In this document: positions 29,888 through 44,400 of the stretch, in pieces
How the letters are laid out: each line of letters begins with the position of its first letter
Position numbering within the stretch: the stretch's first letter is position 1
NCBI GenBank assembly: GCA_003344405.1
Contig: NOWV01000014.1
Location: 558,001 to 622,000 of the forward strand
Length of the DNA stretch: 64,000 nt
From: Trichoplax sp. H2
Lineage: Eukaryota; Placozoa; Uniplacotomia; Trichoplacea
Direction: 5' to 3'
Translations under genes and position numbers: made by a program
Notes under the pieces: generated by a model
What the model saw: the letters and a program-made list of their open reading frames with translations, nothing else
Database searches by the model: none
What the model was told of the DNA's origin: nothing

Positions 29888-32800
29888 ATTGAAAGCATTC
29901 AAAGCTCTTGAAAGTTATTCAACGAACCAAGCGGTTAGTAAGTGTTGTTAACCACTTTTAAACCGGATATAATAAAATTGCTATTGCGAAGGAATCACGA
30001 ATCATCTGCTCTAGTCTTATTGTCCATAAATGATTGCAATTTTAATTAATCTAATTTATCAGACAGAATTCATGATTTGGATGCCAAGAAAATATGGATA
30101 TGGAATGAATTAGCATATTTTTTGCATTCGTTTAATTACAGCCAAGCATGTATTACTAAGTAGTTAATATTTGCACGCATTTTCAAAAATAATTTTTATT
30201 GAAAACAAGGCTATTTGGTCAACATAGTACTATGTAACTATCTGCTATTCAATTCAATTCCATACATTTTATAATTACTGGCCAAACTTAAATTTATGGG
30301 TATAGTCCCACAGACGCTATTAATTTTGGATTGAACCATACTAAACTATTGATATATTCAGGTATAAATTTGTCTTGATTAGATTTATGATGCTTGGGAT
30401 GTTAATTGCTTATATTAGATTCTTAACATAACTTACTATCAAGAACATGGAGATCTTATAAAGTATTACACTGCTTCTTTATTGAGCATTTAAAAGATCT
30501 GTAAAGACACCTATTATATTGCTATAGTACAGGTGCTGCCGATTTCTATAGAAGAAAATAATATGAAAGATACTTTCGGTCTGTCTTAAGAATAAATTAT
30601 TTCTTGGAATGAAAAAGACGGAGTTAAAGGCAAATAACTTACCATTGTTAGCAAGAACTTATGTTTCAGTGATATAGCTCAGGTAATTACAAGATAATGA
30701 ATAACGAGTGTAGTCAATTATCTAGAGTATACTTGTAAAATTCTTATAGAGATATTAATAACACAAACATTATGTAATTATTGATGAGAAGATGGGAAAG
30801 TATAAGGCAAGAGCTTGATACCTTTAATATATAGCAAGTATTCCTTATTATTATATAGTCATTTTATTCCTACTCTCTCGATCATGCCACTAATACTGTA
30901 TTACAGATAAGTGATTTTAGTGAAGAAATTTTATAATCTACTTATATGCTAGGAATACTAAAAATCTATGATATCATGAAGGCAAGGCTAAAATATGTAG
31001 GATATGATATAAATACGGTGAATTCTTTATGTAAAATCGGCATTTTTAAAGAAAACTCTGAATTCATAGAGGGAGGCTATCGGAAATTTTGAAACGTACG
31101 ATTAGGATTAATGCGACCTGGCATGAAACCGGTAGCGTATTAAAAGCTTCCGTGATGGGAAATAAAAGCTGAGAATTTTAATAACAAATAATTTCTGTCT
31201 AAATCGAATTCTATGAGGAAGGCGAACCTTCATAAAATTGCAAAAGTCTTGTATACAATCACTTGTTGTTAATTTGATCTTGGAACATTTAACTATAGTA
31301 TTCGTAATGATCATCTATTCTAGCTTGCCCTTTAAATTATAACATCGAACCCACTAATGCTATTGTAGAAAATTTGCTGATCTATGTTCAGTGTTAAAAT
31401 TTATACCATCAAGAAATTCCAGCTACGTATAATCGTGGCTTTGCATTTGTAATTTTTATTAAGTTCCATGTTTACCTATCCTATAGGGCCTTATAAAAGC
31501 GTTATTGAAGGTATATTAATATCGATCATTTATTAAAGTTTCTATATCTCGATCTATCATAACAAAGGTCGACTAGAATGTCAGCTAAATTCAAGTCTAA
31601 ATAAAATTGCATCAAGATAATTTATTTGCAAACATGCAACAGATATTGTCATAGCTAAAGATTAACCGTTAGCTCAAAAATATAAGAGACTCTTTTAGAG
31701 CCATTATATTGATAATCAAGAGCTTGAAACTGTACTACTCGCTTTGAGTAAAAACAAGCTACAATTTGTAAATAAACATCCCCATACTCTACATTGAATC
31801 GCTCATTTTTGTCTCGACGCTATATCAAGTTACAAAGATTAAAAGAGAAATTTGATTTTTTTAGCATTATTATAAATTCGATGTTAACATGTTTGTATTC
31901 TTTATAATGGAGTTGAAAAAAACTTTAGAAAATATTGAATATTATTCTGATTATGTTTCCAAATATAATGTCATATTTGCTACCAATTGTGCCATAGACG
32001 GGTGAAGAGTATTTATAAAATACGGATGTCATGGCTAAAATATGTCGAAATAATGTTAACGTTATTGACTTCCGAAGTATATTGAAATAGCCTATCTTAA
32101 AATATTGAATATTGATATAACTGTTATATTTGAGATCGATTGTATCAGAACCAGGTGAAAAATTGTTCTAAAGCTGGGAAGTTATTGCTACGATCTATCA
32201 AAGTATTGTTGATGTTATCATCTTTCGAAGTATATCAACAAACAAATGATAAAAAAATCTATCTAGTAATATAGTTAGCTCATTTTCATTTGATAATTTC
32301 ATACCGGTATTGATATATGATCAGTTACACTTTAAGAAAGAATTTAATGATATCGTGAAGATATCAAAACCAAATTAATATTATTACTTTAAAGCAAGCG
32401 ATAATTAGTATTTTGGATTATGATTTAACACTAGCTCTTCCCTCTTCCTTCCTACGCACAAAAACCCAAAAATAGTATTGATAATACCGTTCAATAAGGA
32501 TTTATTTTACAAAAATGATCATTTTAGAACTATTCATTTAAATCCATTTCTGATAAGTTTGACAGGTGGATCGCGACCTTTTTAGCACGAATAGCTGCAT
32601 TATTTATCGTTGCACTACGTTTGATTGAACTAAAAGTGAATTACTGCCATATTTCTACTGTACAAGTTGACATTATACGATTGTGGGATGGCATTTTTGT
32701 TATAATACTGGTAGGAGTCTGTATTCTATTGAACAATGCGATATAGAAATTAGCGTCATATTATAGTTCCATTTTCTATGATATTGTTTAGCCTTGCATT

Positions 32801-35274
32801 CTAATTTTTCACCTGCTTCCCATTTTTATATTCAATCATTTGACGTTAGAATAACTTGCTATGCTATTGTGATAGCTTGTTATCATTCTTCACTTCAAAT
32901 ACTTATTATTATCATAATAAATTAATTCAAAGCAGAAATAATGGAGTTGACTAGTTAAGTTTAAATAAACACTAATGCTAGCTTAATCATATTGATGATA
33001 TTACCTGCAACAATGTAAACTTATCTTTCAGCAAAGTCATAAAAATAAATCTTGCGATGCCTGATGGTAGTACGTTTGATTTAAATTAATAGAAGTAGAC
33101 TAACAATTTGAGAATGCCATCGCATTGAATGGAGTATTGATATCAATGGAGTATCTTGAACTGTCAGTACCATATTATCGAGTCAATAGAGGGTATTTCA
33201 GTAGCTTAAAAAATGATCGTGATTATAATTTTTGGCGAATGGATGCTTTTAACAAATCATAATCGTTAATAGAATCGACCAATTCGAACTATTGCGGAAT
33301 GGCATAGGTGAGATTGATCTAATAGTCATTTTTGCACAGCATCGCTGCAATAAGAACAACCAGGAATGATCTAGCTGCCTTCTTTAGATTTCGAAAAAGA
33401 TTAGAAATGATTTTTTTTACTTATACTCATATGGCATGGTGAATAAGTAGACGACGAAAACAAAGGTAAAATTATATTTCAAATCGACAAATTACATCTA
33501 CAATAATCTGATATGACTTAAAAATAACATGATAAGAACTTTAATATATTATTAGAATTACTTTTTTACAAGAATTAGTTCTTCTACCTAGGACTATTTA
33601 CATTCATATCTAACCTAAAAAATGATATATTTAGAAGTTACAATACAAGTAATCTGGCGTTCATATAGAAAAAGAGATGGTGCTAATGCATATAATCTTC
33701 GTGCCAAAAATAAGATGAGAAATAACGCATTTGATTCGACAAATTGGCCATATATTTGGTAACTTGATATCTCTTACTATGCTAAATAGATTTTATAATT
33801 ATCTTGACTATTACATATTACTTGTATATTTAATATCTACAGGATACTATCAATAAATCATTTGGTAGATTTCGACTGAGCTTCTGAAGAAGCGGCAGCT
33901 ATGATGAGACTCTATCATAACTGCCAGCATTCTGACTAATTATCAGTATTCTGACTTTTAGATGTGGGTCACCTATCCGGCAAATATCTATAGGGTATTA
34001 AGAATAAATGGAGAAGTAATTGTATAGTGTAGAAATGAAAGCTAAACGCGTTAACTAATATGACTTTGAACTAGTTGATTTAAGGATAAAAATCTATCTC
34101 CAGCTATGATAAAATAGACAAACTTATAATTAAATTCATCACGGTAGCGGCTGAAATCCGAAATGTAACATCATGCGGATAAATCTTATTCTTCTGCTAA
34201 TGTTGTATTACGAGTTCGTATTAACGACGATAGAGATTTTCTACGCCATAGCAATTTTACGGCATTGTGTATTGAAGTCTTAGTAATTTATTAGAATGCC
34301 CATACAAAGTATCAATAATGCTGAAATTTACAAAGAGTAGTAATTTCAAGTAAAAGGAGTCTAGGTAACGAGCAAGAAAATTATGAACTGAAAGTCAAAT
34401 TGCTAATGTTGTAAAATTAATGACAGTAGAAGTTTTCTAAGCGATGGCATTTTTAAGACATTGTGATATTGAAAATAAATGAATTCTAAGCTGAATTCTT
34501 GTGGTCGAAATACAAATTGATAGTATACAGACATCTATTCTAATATAAAGGGTGATGAAATTGACTATGAGCAGTAATTTTAAGTGAATTCAGTACTAGA
34601 TAGCATGCCAGCAAATTATGATCTGAACCTCAAATATATTATAATAGTGCATAACAATTTGTGTTAATGCTTACGTAAAAAATATTAGCAAAGAAGTAAG
34701 TTCACTTTGAGGTAACAAGTTCAAGCTGGTATGTACTAATATATAATATGCGTGAATTACAAACGGAAACCTGATTTATTTAATAAGAATAATGATAATA
34801 TGAGTAATCACAATTGTGGCAATAAATGAATTATGTTGCAAGGCGAAGTAATATTCTAAAATGTAGAATATCAATAATAATATCGGCCTCGAGTAAATTT
34901 AGTTCATATTTCTTCTAATTACCGACAATCTTATATTATTATATGCATTAATTAGCATCAATGAGAAAATAAAATCCACACAACCGTGATCAGAGAATGT
35001 TGAAAAATCATCAATTCTAGCTTACTATAACTTAAATTACAATCATGATTTGCCATAAAGTTGGTGACTACCTGGCAAGTTCGCAATCGAATTTATAATT
35101 TGTTTAAATTGAAATGATATTAAGCACAGAGCAAAATAGTTATTAAAACGATTTCGATATACAGTATTCAGAAGTGATATCGAGTTAAAGTAGAAGAATA
35201 TAAATTAAGAGAAATCATTAACCAAATCATATCCAAATCTATAAAACAAAATTCGTATTAATCATCTAGTCAAG

Positions 35275-35280
35275 TTTATT
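35275..35280 (-). terminator. Possible polyadenylation signal of the semaphorin gene
   Basis: AATAAA on the minus strand about 160 nt past the semaphorin stop. It is the first strict match I found downstream. Confidence 0.35.
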
Positions 35281-35440
35281 ACTGTACAAAGCAATAAAAT
35301 TTGGTAATTAAACCAAAGCATCAGATATAATTTTCCTTCTAAATATATACTATATATATACACGCCTATATCGATGAATATATAAATATAAATAAGAATA
35401 GAAATATAATTATCATGCCTAAAAGAACTTTTGTTTTATG

Positions 35441-38400
35441 TTAATCATCCTCTGTCGAGCTATTATTATCAAAACCGCTACTGCTACTGCTACTGCTATT
35501 ACTCAATCTCCTATCTAATGCTATGGCTGTCATAGCTGTATATTTAGGATTTTGGTTGATTGAAAATGTTCCATTTTCTTCGTCTTCTACGGTTACAACA
35601 TGATTTTTAGTTGCCACTGGAGCAACTTTCTTATCATCTTGTGAATCATCTGATTGCGCTAGACCTACTGGTAATTTTGACGGATATCTCTCGACATAGA
35701 CTGTATTCGCTTGATCCTTGTCTTTCTTTCGCCGACTACGGATGATGTGATTGATTTGGATATAAATCAAAACTGACAGTACAGAGCATAAGACGCTACT
35801 AACGCTGCTGACTACTACTAATGTAATGATATTTAGTTTAGAATTATCGTCGTTCCTAGTAGAAACAGTTGAATCTGTTGTACCAGATTGAATTTGTTGT
35901 TGCTGGCCATCTAATGGAAAACATAGATTAAATAAAAGATCTTAATTAACCTTACATATATATATATCAGACAGATAGACAAGATTTTAAAACTACAGCC
36001 AATTATTCTACTTTTTATTGGTCAATAAATGCAAGATTGCATTAACGATGCGGGCCGAAAATAAATCCTTTATACTATCTGCAAAATTATTGATCAACTA
36101 AACTGAAATTTATTGGCATTTGATGATTCCATGCAGTATCTGAAATTTTAGATTGCAGAATCGCGTTTTAAACTAGTTTATTAAGTTTACCTGTATTACT
36201 ACACTGAGCCATAGTCGGATAAACTTCACCACAAGTTTGAATCTCCGTTTGGATCACATCGCAGCTTGTACTGTTATGACAATTACAATTTCGCGATCGA
36301 ACTTGGCGATTATTAATGCAAGCTGACCAAATTGTCCAATCATCGCAAACTTTATCGCTATCAGAATAGCAATCAAATCGATTACAACTCTTGGATTCTC
36401 GCATATCATATCCACCACATTGATCAGCATCTAAAACTTGATTGGATACTCCATCACGGCATGTTCTAGTTCGAATTTGATTGCCACCACCACATGTTCG
36501 ACTACATGGCGACCATTCCGTCCAACAACTCCAAATTGGAATGACAGCAGCATTCACCACTAATCATTTATTAGTAGTAAACAAATTAGTATCCACATTC
36601 ATACGTGTATTCAAATACTCGTCTATTAATCAATTTGGTCGCTATTTGCGGCAGATTATTTTAATGGTTCGTTATTAAATTAAATTGAAGGCTTTAATTC
36701 TCAATCTTTAAAATTTTAGTTATATTCATCGGAATGAGTAATTAGGACATATTTATATGACGTTTTTAAGCTTGATGATCAAATCCAATTACGAATAGCT
36801 CGATTATTGATATTCGAGGTATCCGTCATGGGTATGACTCATTTTTATACAACTATCAACACCTGAATAATTTTCTCTCCTATATTACAATTATAAGAAA
36901 ATTTTTACCTTCAGTTGTGCATGGATTCAAGGTGCAGACGACGGTTTCAATCGAATTACCATGGCATGGTTGACCACCGTCGGTGGGAACTGGATTATCG
37001 CAGGTTCTATTTCGAGTGCGGATACCAGTTCCGCATGTACTACTGCATGGTGTCCATGGCTGCCATGATGACCACTGACCATCATTACTTTGAAATTTTT
37101 GGCATTGGCCATTAGCATCGCAATTACGAGATTCTGTTTCCATTTCATTAATTCGCATATCCTTCTCTTTACGTTCTGCTGGTAATCGAGCAAAACAAGT
37201 AAATCGGAATCGTCGTTGCGTAGTGGAATGATTTACGGCTAGCCATGGTGTCCAAACACTCGTTAGCGTTTGCTCTTGGCAATATTGACTCGCAAGGCAG
37301 GATTTCTGCTCGAGATAGTCACCAGAGCAATCGCGACCACCATATTGTGGCGTTGGATTATTACATTCTCTTTTTCTGGTTGTTACCATGTCATTATCAC
37401 ATTTCTTATTGCAAGATGCCCAACTAGACCATTCTGACCAAGCTCCGTCGATTGCTAAATGACAGATATGGAAAGAAATTAAGTAAGCCTCTCTACCGTA
37501 TATCATGCTTTCAACACATAATATCAATATCCATGTTAGAAATGGAGATCGGAGATGAATTGGAAATGATAGATTGTAGATAGATGCATACCTGGGCAAA
37601 TAATTTGCTGATTACAGGAACGAGTTTCTTCTGTTGTTTTGTCGCAAGGTGGACGACCACAGCTTCTTGTACGTCTCTGAACACCATCAAATCCGCATGA
37701 TTTTGAGCATGGAGACCATTCCGACCATGGTGAATAATTTTGTACACCTTTATAGAATTATTCATCATTAGCAACAACTTTCCACTACTATGGCAGTATT
37801 ATAGGCTAGCATGACATTGTCTGGCTAAAGAAGATGCTATTTTAATGCTATTTTAATGCTAATTTACCTGTGCAATTAACTGCATCGATTTTAACTATTT
37901 GCGTTGTACGACAACCTAAGCAATATTGCTTTCTACACTGACATTTGCCAAGATCACTCTGATGGCAACTATACCAATTTGTCCAACCCTCTATAAGATA
38001 GATGCAACAGCAATGGAAATTTTGTGTTAGAATCGATTCATTTTAATATGATTAAAACAAAACCTTCAATTCATACCTGAGTCGATCTTGGATGTAGGAC
38101 ACTTGCTTAAATCTTGTATCCAATTAGAACTAAATTTTGACAGTTATCATTCAGTCCAAAATGGTGATTATTATATATTATGATAATTATAAGTAATTGA
38201 TTGCTTACAGTGGCGTATATTCGGTACATTTGTTGTCCTTAACAGACCACCCGCAGTATGGATCATGAGCTAGAAGGCACTGGCTATTGGACAACCATCG
38301 AAAGCATACAAATATTTTGTTAGAGGTATTTCCTTAATTGCATTCTTCCAATACCAGTCTACTTACCTTTGAGTGGCATACCGACCGCATCGATTGATGC

Positions 38401-41400
38401 CAATTCTTAAAACTTTCGTTTCAGTAGTTATGAAGAGATATTTCTAGATTATGAAATGATGTAAGATCAGTATAATCTCTTCAACCTCTATCGTAGCTTT
38501 ATATATATATATATATAATAAATCGATAACTGATTTAGGAAATTCATTTAAAGTTAAGTTATTTATCTTCTTAGCTAAGTCATTCGATTTACCTCTTTCT
38601 TAATAAAGAGCATATTAGTAATTTTCTCTCCTTTCATAGCCTATTATGATGTGATTATACTTATTTAATCAATCCATGCATCAAAGGGATTCTAATGTGG
38701 AGAATAACTATGGAAAATTAATGAGCTAATTTTACTTACGGATGAAATTTTAATTTCCTCAATGGTACACAATTTTTGTCGACCGTGTGGTTGATACATT
38801 TTAAGTACGGTCCCATGATCTGGTTGATAATCATATCATTTAATTTGGTTAGATAATTGCGTCTTTTATAAGTAGAATAGAGACGTTAGTTGGAATTTAA
38901 TTGCATAATTATGCATCCTCTGATACCTGTAGCTACAAAAAAAATTTGAACATGTTGTCCACCACGGATTTGAACTTTATCAATCATTAATTTGGAAAAT
39001 CGAACATCATTCATGACAACCAAAGGTATTTTTTGTCTTGGTTGAACAACTTTTGCCATCGATTGATATTTCATAGCCTGGAAAAGATCACGTTTGGTAG
39101 TTCCAGCTGGTTGCCCTCTTGAAATACTGGTTTCGTATGTTTCACACTAAAGAGAAGAAAGGCAAAGTGAGCAATAGGTGAGAATCAATTTTGTCCAAAT
39201 TTACACGTTCTGTGCTATCTAAATCTTGATGATAGCTTGCATCTTAATTTACTATTTTATATGCTAGATTTAATTGATGTATGATCTATTTTAAGGCTAA
39301 ATAATTAACTACAGCAGTCCTTTAACCGCTGCTAACCTTTTCTATATGTCCTGGATTAGTCGCTTTTTGCCATTTGCCATTTTCATCCCGACGAATATAG
39401 TCACTGGCGAAGACAGCATTAATAGCTTCATCTTTAAATGCGCAAATAGCAGAGCCTGGTAATCCATTACTATATAGCGGTAAGGTTAAAAAATATGAAA
39501 ATGAATGAATTTTTGTAATTCATTTCTTTATGTCGTATTCGATTTAGACTACTTGATTAATGTAACTTGTTCGTAGAATTATAGCACCTACCTTAATGTT
39601 GTAAAGACTGCATAAGTGGTTTTAGTATCTTCCATTCTAAATATGTCTTCTACAATGTGCAAATACAAAGTGATAATATTTTTATTTTTAACAGGAATAA
39701 CTTGAAGAATACGAACAGTTTACGATACATTTGTACATATTGAATTATTTAGGAGTGAATATTTTAGATCTTATTAATCAGTTCATTTAGATAATAACAC
39801 TAATTATTACTTGCGACGAGACTTACTGATATTGCGGAAGTAGAAGGGAAATTTACCAGGAAGAGAACAGTTAAGTCTGGCTTTGGCGAAAGTTGTCCAT
39901 TGGTTACGAAGGATGTATACCCCACCAATATCATTCTGTGCATAATTATGATTTAGATTAATAGTTGCTTTTGTAGCTTAATTGATTAAAATTAAGTTAC
40001 GATATTGATTCAATACTACATGAAGCCGTAGAAATAGACAAGTACCCTACTTGATGGTTAAAATTTTTATAACTTAGGTAATTGTACCATACTATTCATC
40101 GCATTTCGTCTAATTTACCTTGCAAATACGAGCAATACGTGGGTAAACAGCCTAATTATGTAAATCAAGATAGATCGAGGTAGAATTCATATTATTAATG
40201 ACGCAAAATAAAAAATTTAAGAGCAAGAATTACAAGAATAGATTCTTAAGACTAATAATAACTACAGTAATCTGCTTTCCAATAGTATTCAAATTTATAA
40301 AACTCTACAAGATTCTCCTCTACTTAGAATTATAGCGCAATGATAGACATTTAATTACATTATCTGCTTCTTGAAACTCTTGAATTGTTTCAGAAAACCA
40401 AACAAACATGTGATTTAAACTTTCATGAAAGCCGGCAAATCGTGGGGCTGCAAATTTTAAAATAAGATTGATTAGATCGAGAGATTTGCACAAATTCAAA
40501 TATTAAGATATTATATTTACAGAAGTAGATGGGTTGATATTATGGATAAGGGTTTGCATTTGCTTATGTCCCAAAATATACCGCAGTAGCACGACACTTA
40601 TCATTATAATTTAGTATACTAAAGTGACCGATTTTAGGCCAAATTATTACCATTAAATATGCATTACACTTGTGTTTAAGTTACTAAAATTCATATTTTG
40701 ATTGCGTTTACGCTATTCTGTATCTTCATTCAATCTGAGGGTATAATCTCTAATTACACTTCATGCCAAATCATGATCATTCTATTCTTACCATTTAACC
40801 AAGTCGGACTACTACCGTCCGTATTCAAGGATACTTTTCCACCAAAGCGGCGCTGAATGGTGTAACTTTTCCTATCGATATCATAGACTGTTCCACCATA
40901 AAGGCTTCCATCCGCTATTTTTGTAAAATTAAAAAATATCGATAATTAAAATTAAAGTATATTTTTCTAGAATTCTTTGTCATATATTAAAGGAACAAGA
41001 ATCATTCAGTATTTTTTTTTAAATTGCCAAGCAACCGAACTGCTTTTCTCTTAAATTAATGATAGTTAGATGTGCTTTTACATTTATACCTCATGGTAAT
41101 GCTATTTTTAATGACAAGCCTACTTCTGAAATTTTGATATTCTATATACTAGATATCAGTAAACCTATTTCATTAAATTTACGCTTCCAAGTGCTACATA
41201 AGTAAGCATTACATAATGGAAATGATTTATGACTAATAAGTCTACTGATCCGGTTAATATAGCCACATAAACCAATTTATTAACCAATTTTGTGCTAATA
41301 TTTCATATTAGCATTGGAGACTTTATAATTATCCTGCACTATTCATAAATCAATTTCTACAATGTTATTCTACTATTAATTACCGTATGTAATTGAAAGA

Positions 41401-44400
41401 TTTACGCTTACTCTCTAGTGTTGCCAATAAATTTACGTGCTCATTCTAGAAGTAGGATGTAGCTGCTACTATCTTAAAGCTACTTTCTAACCGTAGTAAC
41501 CCATAATATGTAACAGTGAAATCTTGCTTAAGGCAAACTGATCAAATTATTCTTATTACCGTAATGCAATCATCAAATCTGGTTTTATATAGTTGCTAAT
41601 TATAATTATAACAGCTAGTGCTAGTCGGATGGATGGACAGAGCCAGTCGCTAATTAAGCGCGAAAATAGTTAATTAAGTATTTATAAATTCATCAGTATT
41701 AGAATATAGGAAGAGGTAGTCAACCCTTAGCCCTAGTTATGGGTAATTATGATCGAAGTTTGCTTTTTACATCAGTTTGGTATGTTCGTTTTGTAAGAAG
41801 TATAAACTAACTGTCCATGTTTGCCCGATTAAAAATATAAAATATCGAAAAATTCTGACAGTTAGGTACTATACGCATATGATCGTCATTGTTAATAAGA
41901 ACCCCTACTGTATTAATTATCCTATTAAACCAGATTAACGGATTTTCTTCAGATTAAATTATTACTATTGATGTGGATATGACCATTATCTTATTTAAAA
42001 TTAGCGATTGCTCTGGTTGATAAATATTTTGAACAGTTAGAGGGCGCGTAAATGCTAAATTTACATTTTAATTGTGATTTTAATAGACTAGAAATAGAAT
42101 GAAACTGTTTCTTTTACTAGACTAATCCTTCTGATAGATCTACTAATTTAGCTGATTCATATGAAAATCATGTGATTAAATCGAATTAATAAACGTTTTC
42201 GATATTAGAGTTTGAAAATAGTTTGTATTGCTTAATTTAATTATATTGAGCTGTTTAAATATTCGTAGCGTCGTATCTTCATACCTGAGATGGCATTGAT
42301 ACTTGGTAATGCTGGATTAAAGGAGACTAGACCATGTCCATCGTGTGTATGTAATATTTGATGTAAATTGGAGAGCTAAAAAATAATCGGCCAATTAAGA
42401 AAACAATTCTATTCAAGATCAAGCAATGCAACGATTGACAGCAAGTTGTTAGTTTAATCTGTTAGGGTCGCTAACTATCATTACATTATCATGAAAATAA
42501 ATTCATTTTGTTGATAGAATACTAGCTAGAACGTTATTTGCATTAATCGTGTTGATTTAGCATATAGATCATGGTTACGGTCAGGCTTATTATTTACCTT
42601 TCGGATGGTACAATTAGGAGCCAGCGAATAACTGCCACAGGAATATAGGTTGCGCCCAACGATAGCCAAAAAAGTCACATAATTATTGCATAAATTCTAT
42701 TAATGGTAATTTGAAAAAATTAAATGAAATCCCTTACAAGTGGTTGATAGTGATGTTAAAGATATCTATGCTAGATGAACCTAATCATTTTTAAGCTAAT
42801 CAAGCTTAAAATAATGACGACAGCTTAAGCTTTTCAACGGAAAAGATATAATCGAATTATGATGGTCCATTTGACAAATGCAGTGATTATAAATGAAGGG
42901 CTTATTTATCGCTCGTTATGGAATGTTCGTAGGAATGATATCATATGCCAATTATGATCATGTATCGAATTTAATTAAAAATAGATTACAAAGGAGAAAG
43001 CTACAATGTAAAATATTGGTCAAATTTCATTATGCGATCACTTTAATATATGATAGGAGATTGTAGTATGCCGCTGTTGAATCTCAAAATGCTGCCTTTA
43101 GAATGTCGAAATTAGTGTGTTTAAGCGTATTTTAGTAATTGGTAGTTAATAGTTGGACTATAATGATGACCAAAACGGTATAACGGTGCTAAGTAAACAA
43201 ATGAATTCTATGCCTATCTATCAATAACTTGATTATGTATATTATGGCGGGGTCAGCAATGATTTAATTGGATCGAGAGCAGTTGTTACCACGTAAGAAA
43301 GTAAACAGCGATGACCTAACGAGGGTAAATATCAATCTGCCAATGAATTTGATTCTTTTAGATCATTTTTTGACCGATAAAGTCATAGTTTGATCAGAAA
43401 AGTAATCATGCTAGTAGGGTACGTCCATTTCATCCTTTAAATTCAAATTTATCACGAAAGCGAATGTACTAACTCAACTATCTCTTTATATTTGATTAAA
43501 AGTAGGAAAAAGTTACTGATTCAGTTAATTTGCCAGGAAATCTTTCTTATAGTTATTATGATAGACTATAGAAAGAATAAGAGAAGTTTTTAAGATAGAA
43601 ATGATACACCAGATTATCATATTAAATAGATCTTATTGTTCATCTTCAAGCATCAATACTGAGCTACGGGTTCAATAACAAAAAACAACCACTTGATGAA
43701 TAAAGCCAAGATAGAATATCTATGCTCTTCATAAATCTGGCATTGAGATTAAAAATAAAAACTACAGAAATTGCTTATTTGCACTTTTCTAAAATACCGG
43801 ACTAGATGTTGGTTGTAATATGATGGTGTCAACAACATCTGGTCCATAGTTTAAGAGAAGTATCAAAAACGATCAAAGCCAAGATTAAGATTGTCATTGT
43901 CTGTAGTAGATAGAATGAAGCTAAATTACTCGGCAATAGATCAAACGGGCGTTGGTTGATGAATAGTTATTGGTCGAATGTATTATTTGTCTTGTCACGC
44001 CTTACAGTTTCTCTGCCTTTCTTTTTCATCAATCCAATCAAACAAATAGTGCACAGTTGGATAACTTACCACATTAGGTGATGATGATGGTCGGAATTGA
44101 CATTGGCGCTTTTGCTGTAGCGATGAATTATAAGGAACAATCTATAGTTCCAGATATGAATTATCAACTATTAGACACACGACCATAACAATAGAATCAT
44201 CAAGATAAGATGATTGGATTAAACTAGGCAACAATACATTGGAATGATGTTGATTGTCGAAAAAGCGTGTATGGAATCTAATCTTAGTTATTCTATCATG
44301 CGATTTGAATATTCAAATCATGGGTTCCAACATTTAAATATATACACATATCTATAAATTTAAATACAACACGCTAAAACTTTATTGACTTTAAGACTAC

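Larger units (their letters stand above)
27040..35440. other. Gene-poor region between the cystine-knot and semaphorin genes
   Basis: About 8.4 kb of AT-rich DNA. The first few hundred bases above 27039 should hold the promoter of the cystine-knot gene, and 35275-35440 is the semaphorin 3' UTR. One short signal-peptide-like frame occurs at 29780-29887. The remaining frames of 60-70 codons (28442-28639, 31108-31314) look like chance. No RNA gene or mobile element was recognised. Confidence 0.55.

Noticed and set aside
36481-37777. Several frames overlapping the thrombospondin repeat exons on both strands
   Set aside because: They are shadows of the real semaphorin frame, which shows WxxW and CGG motifs and conserved cysteines.
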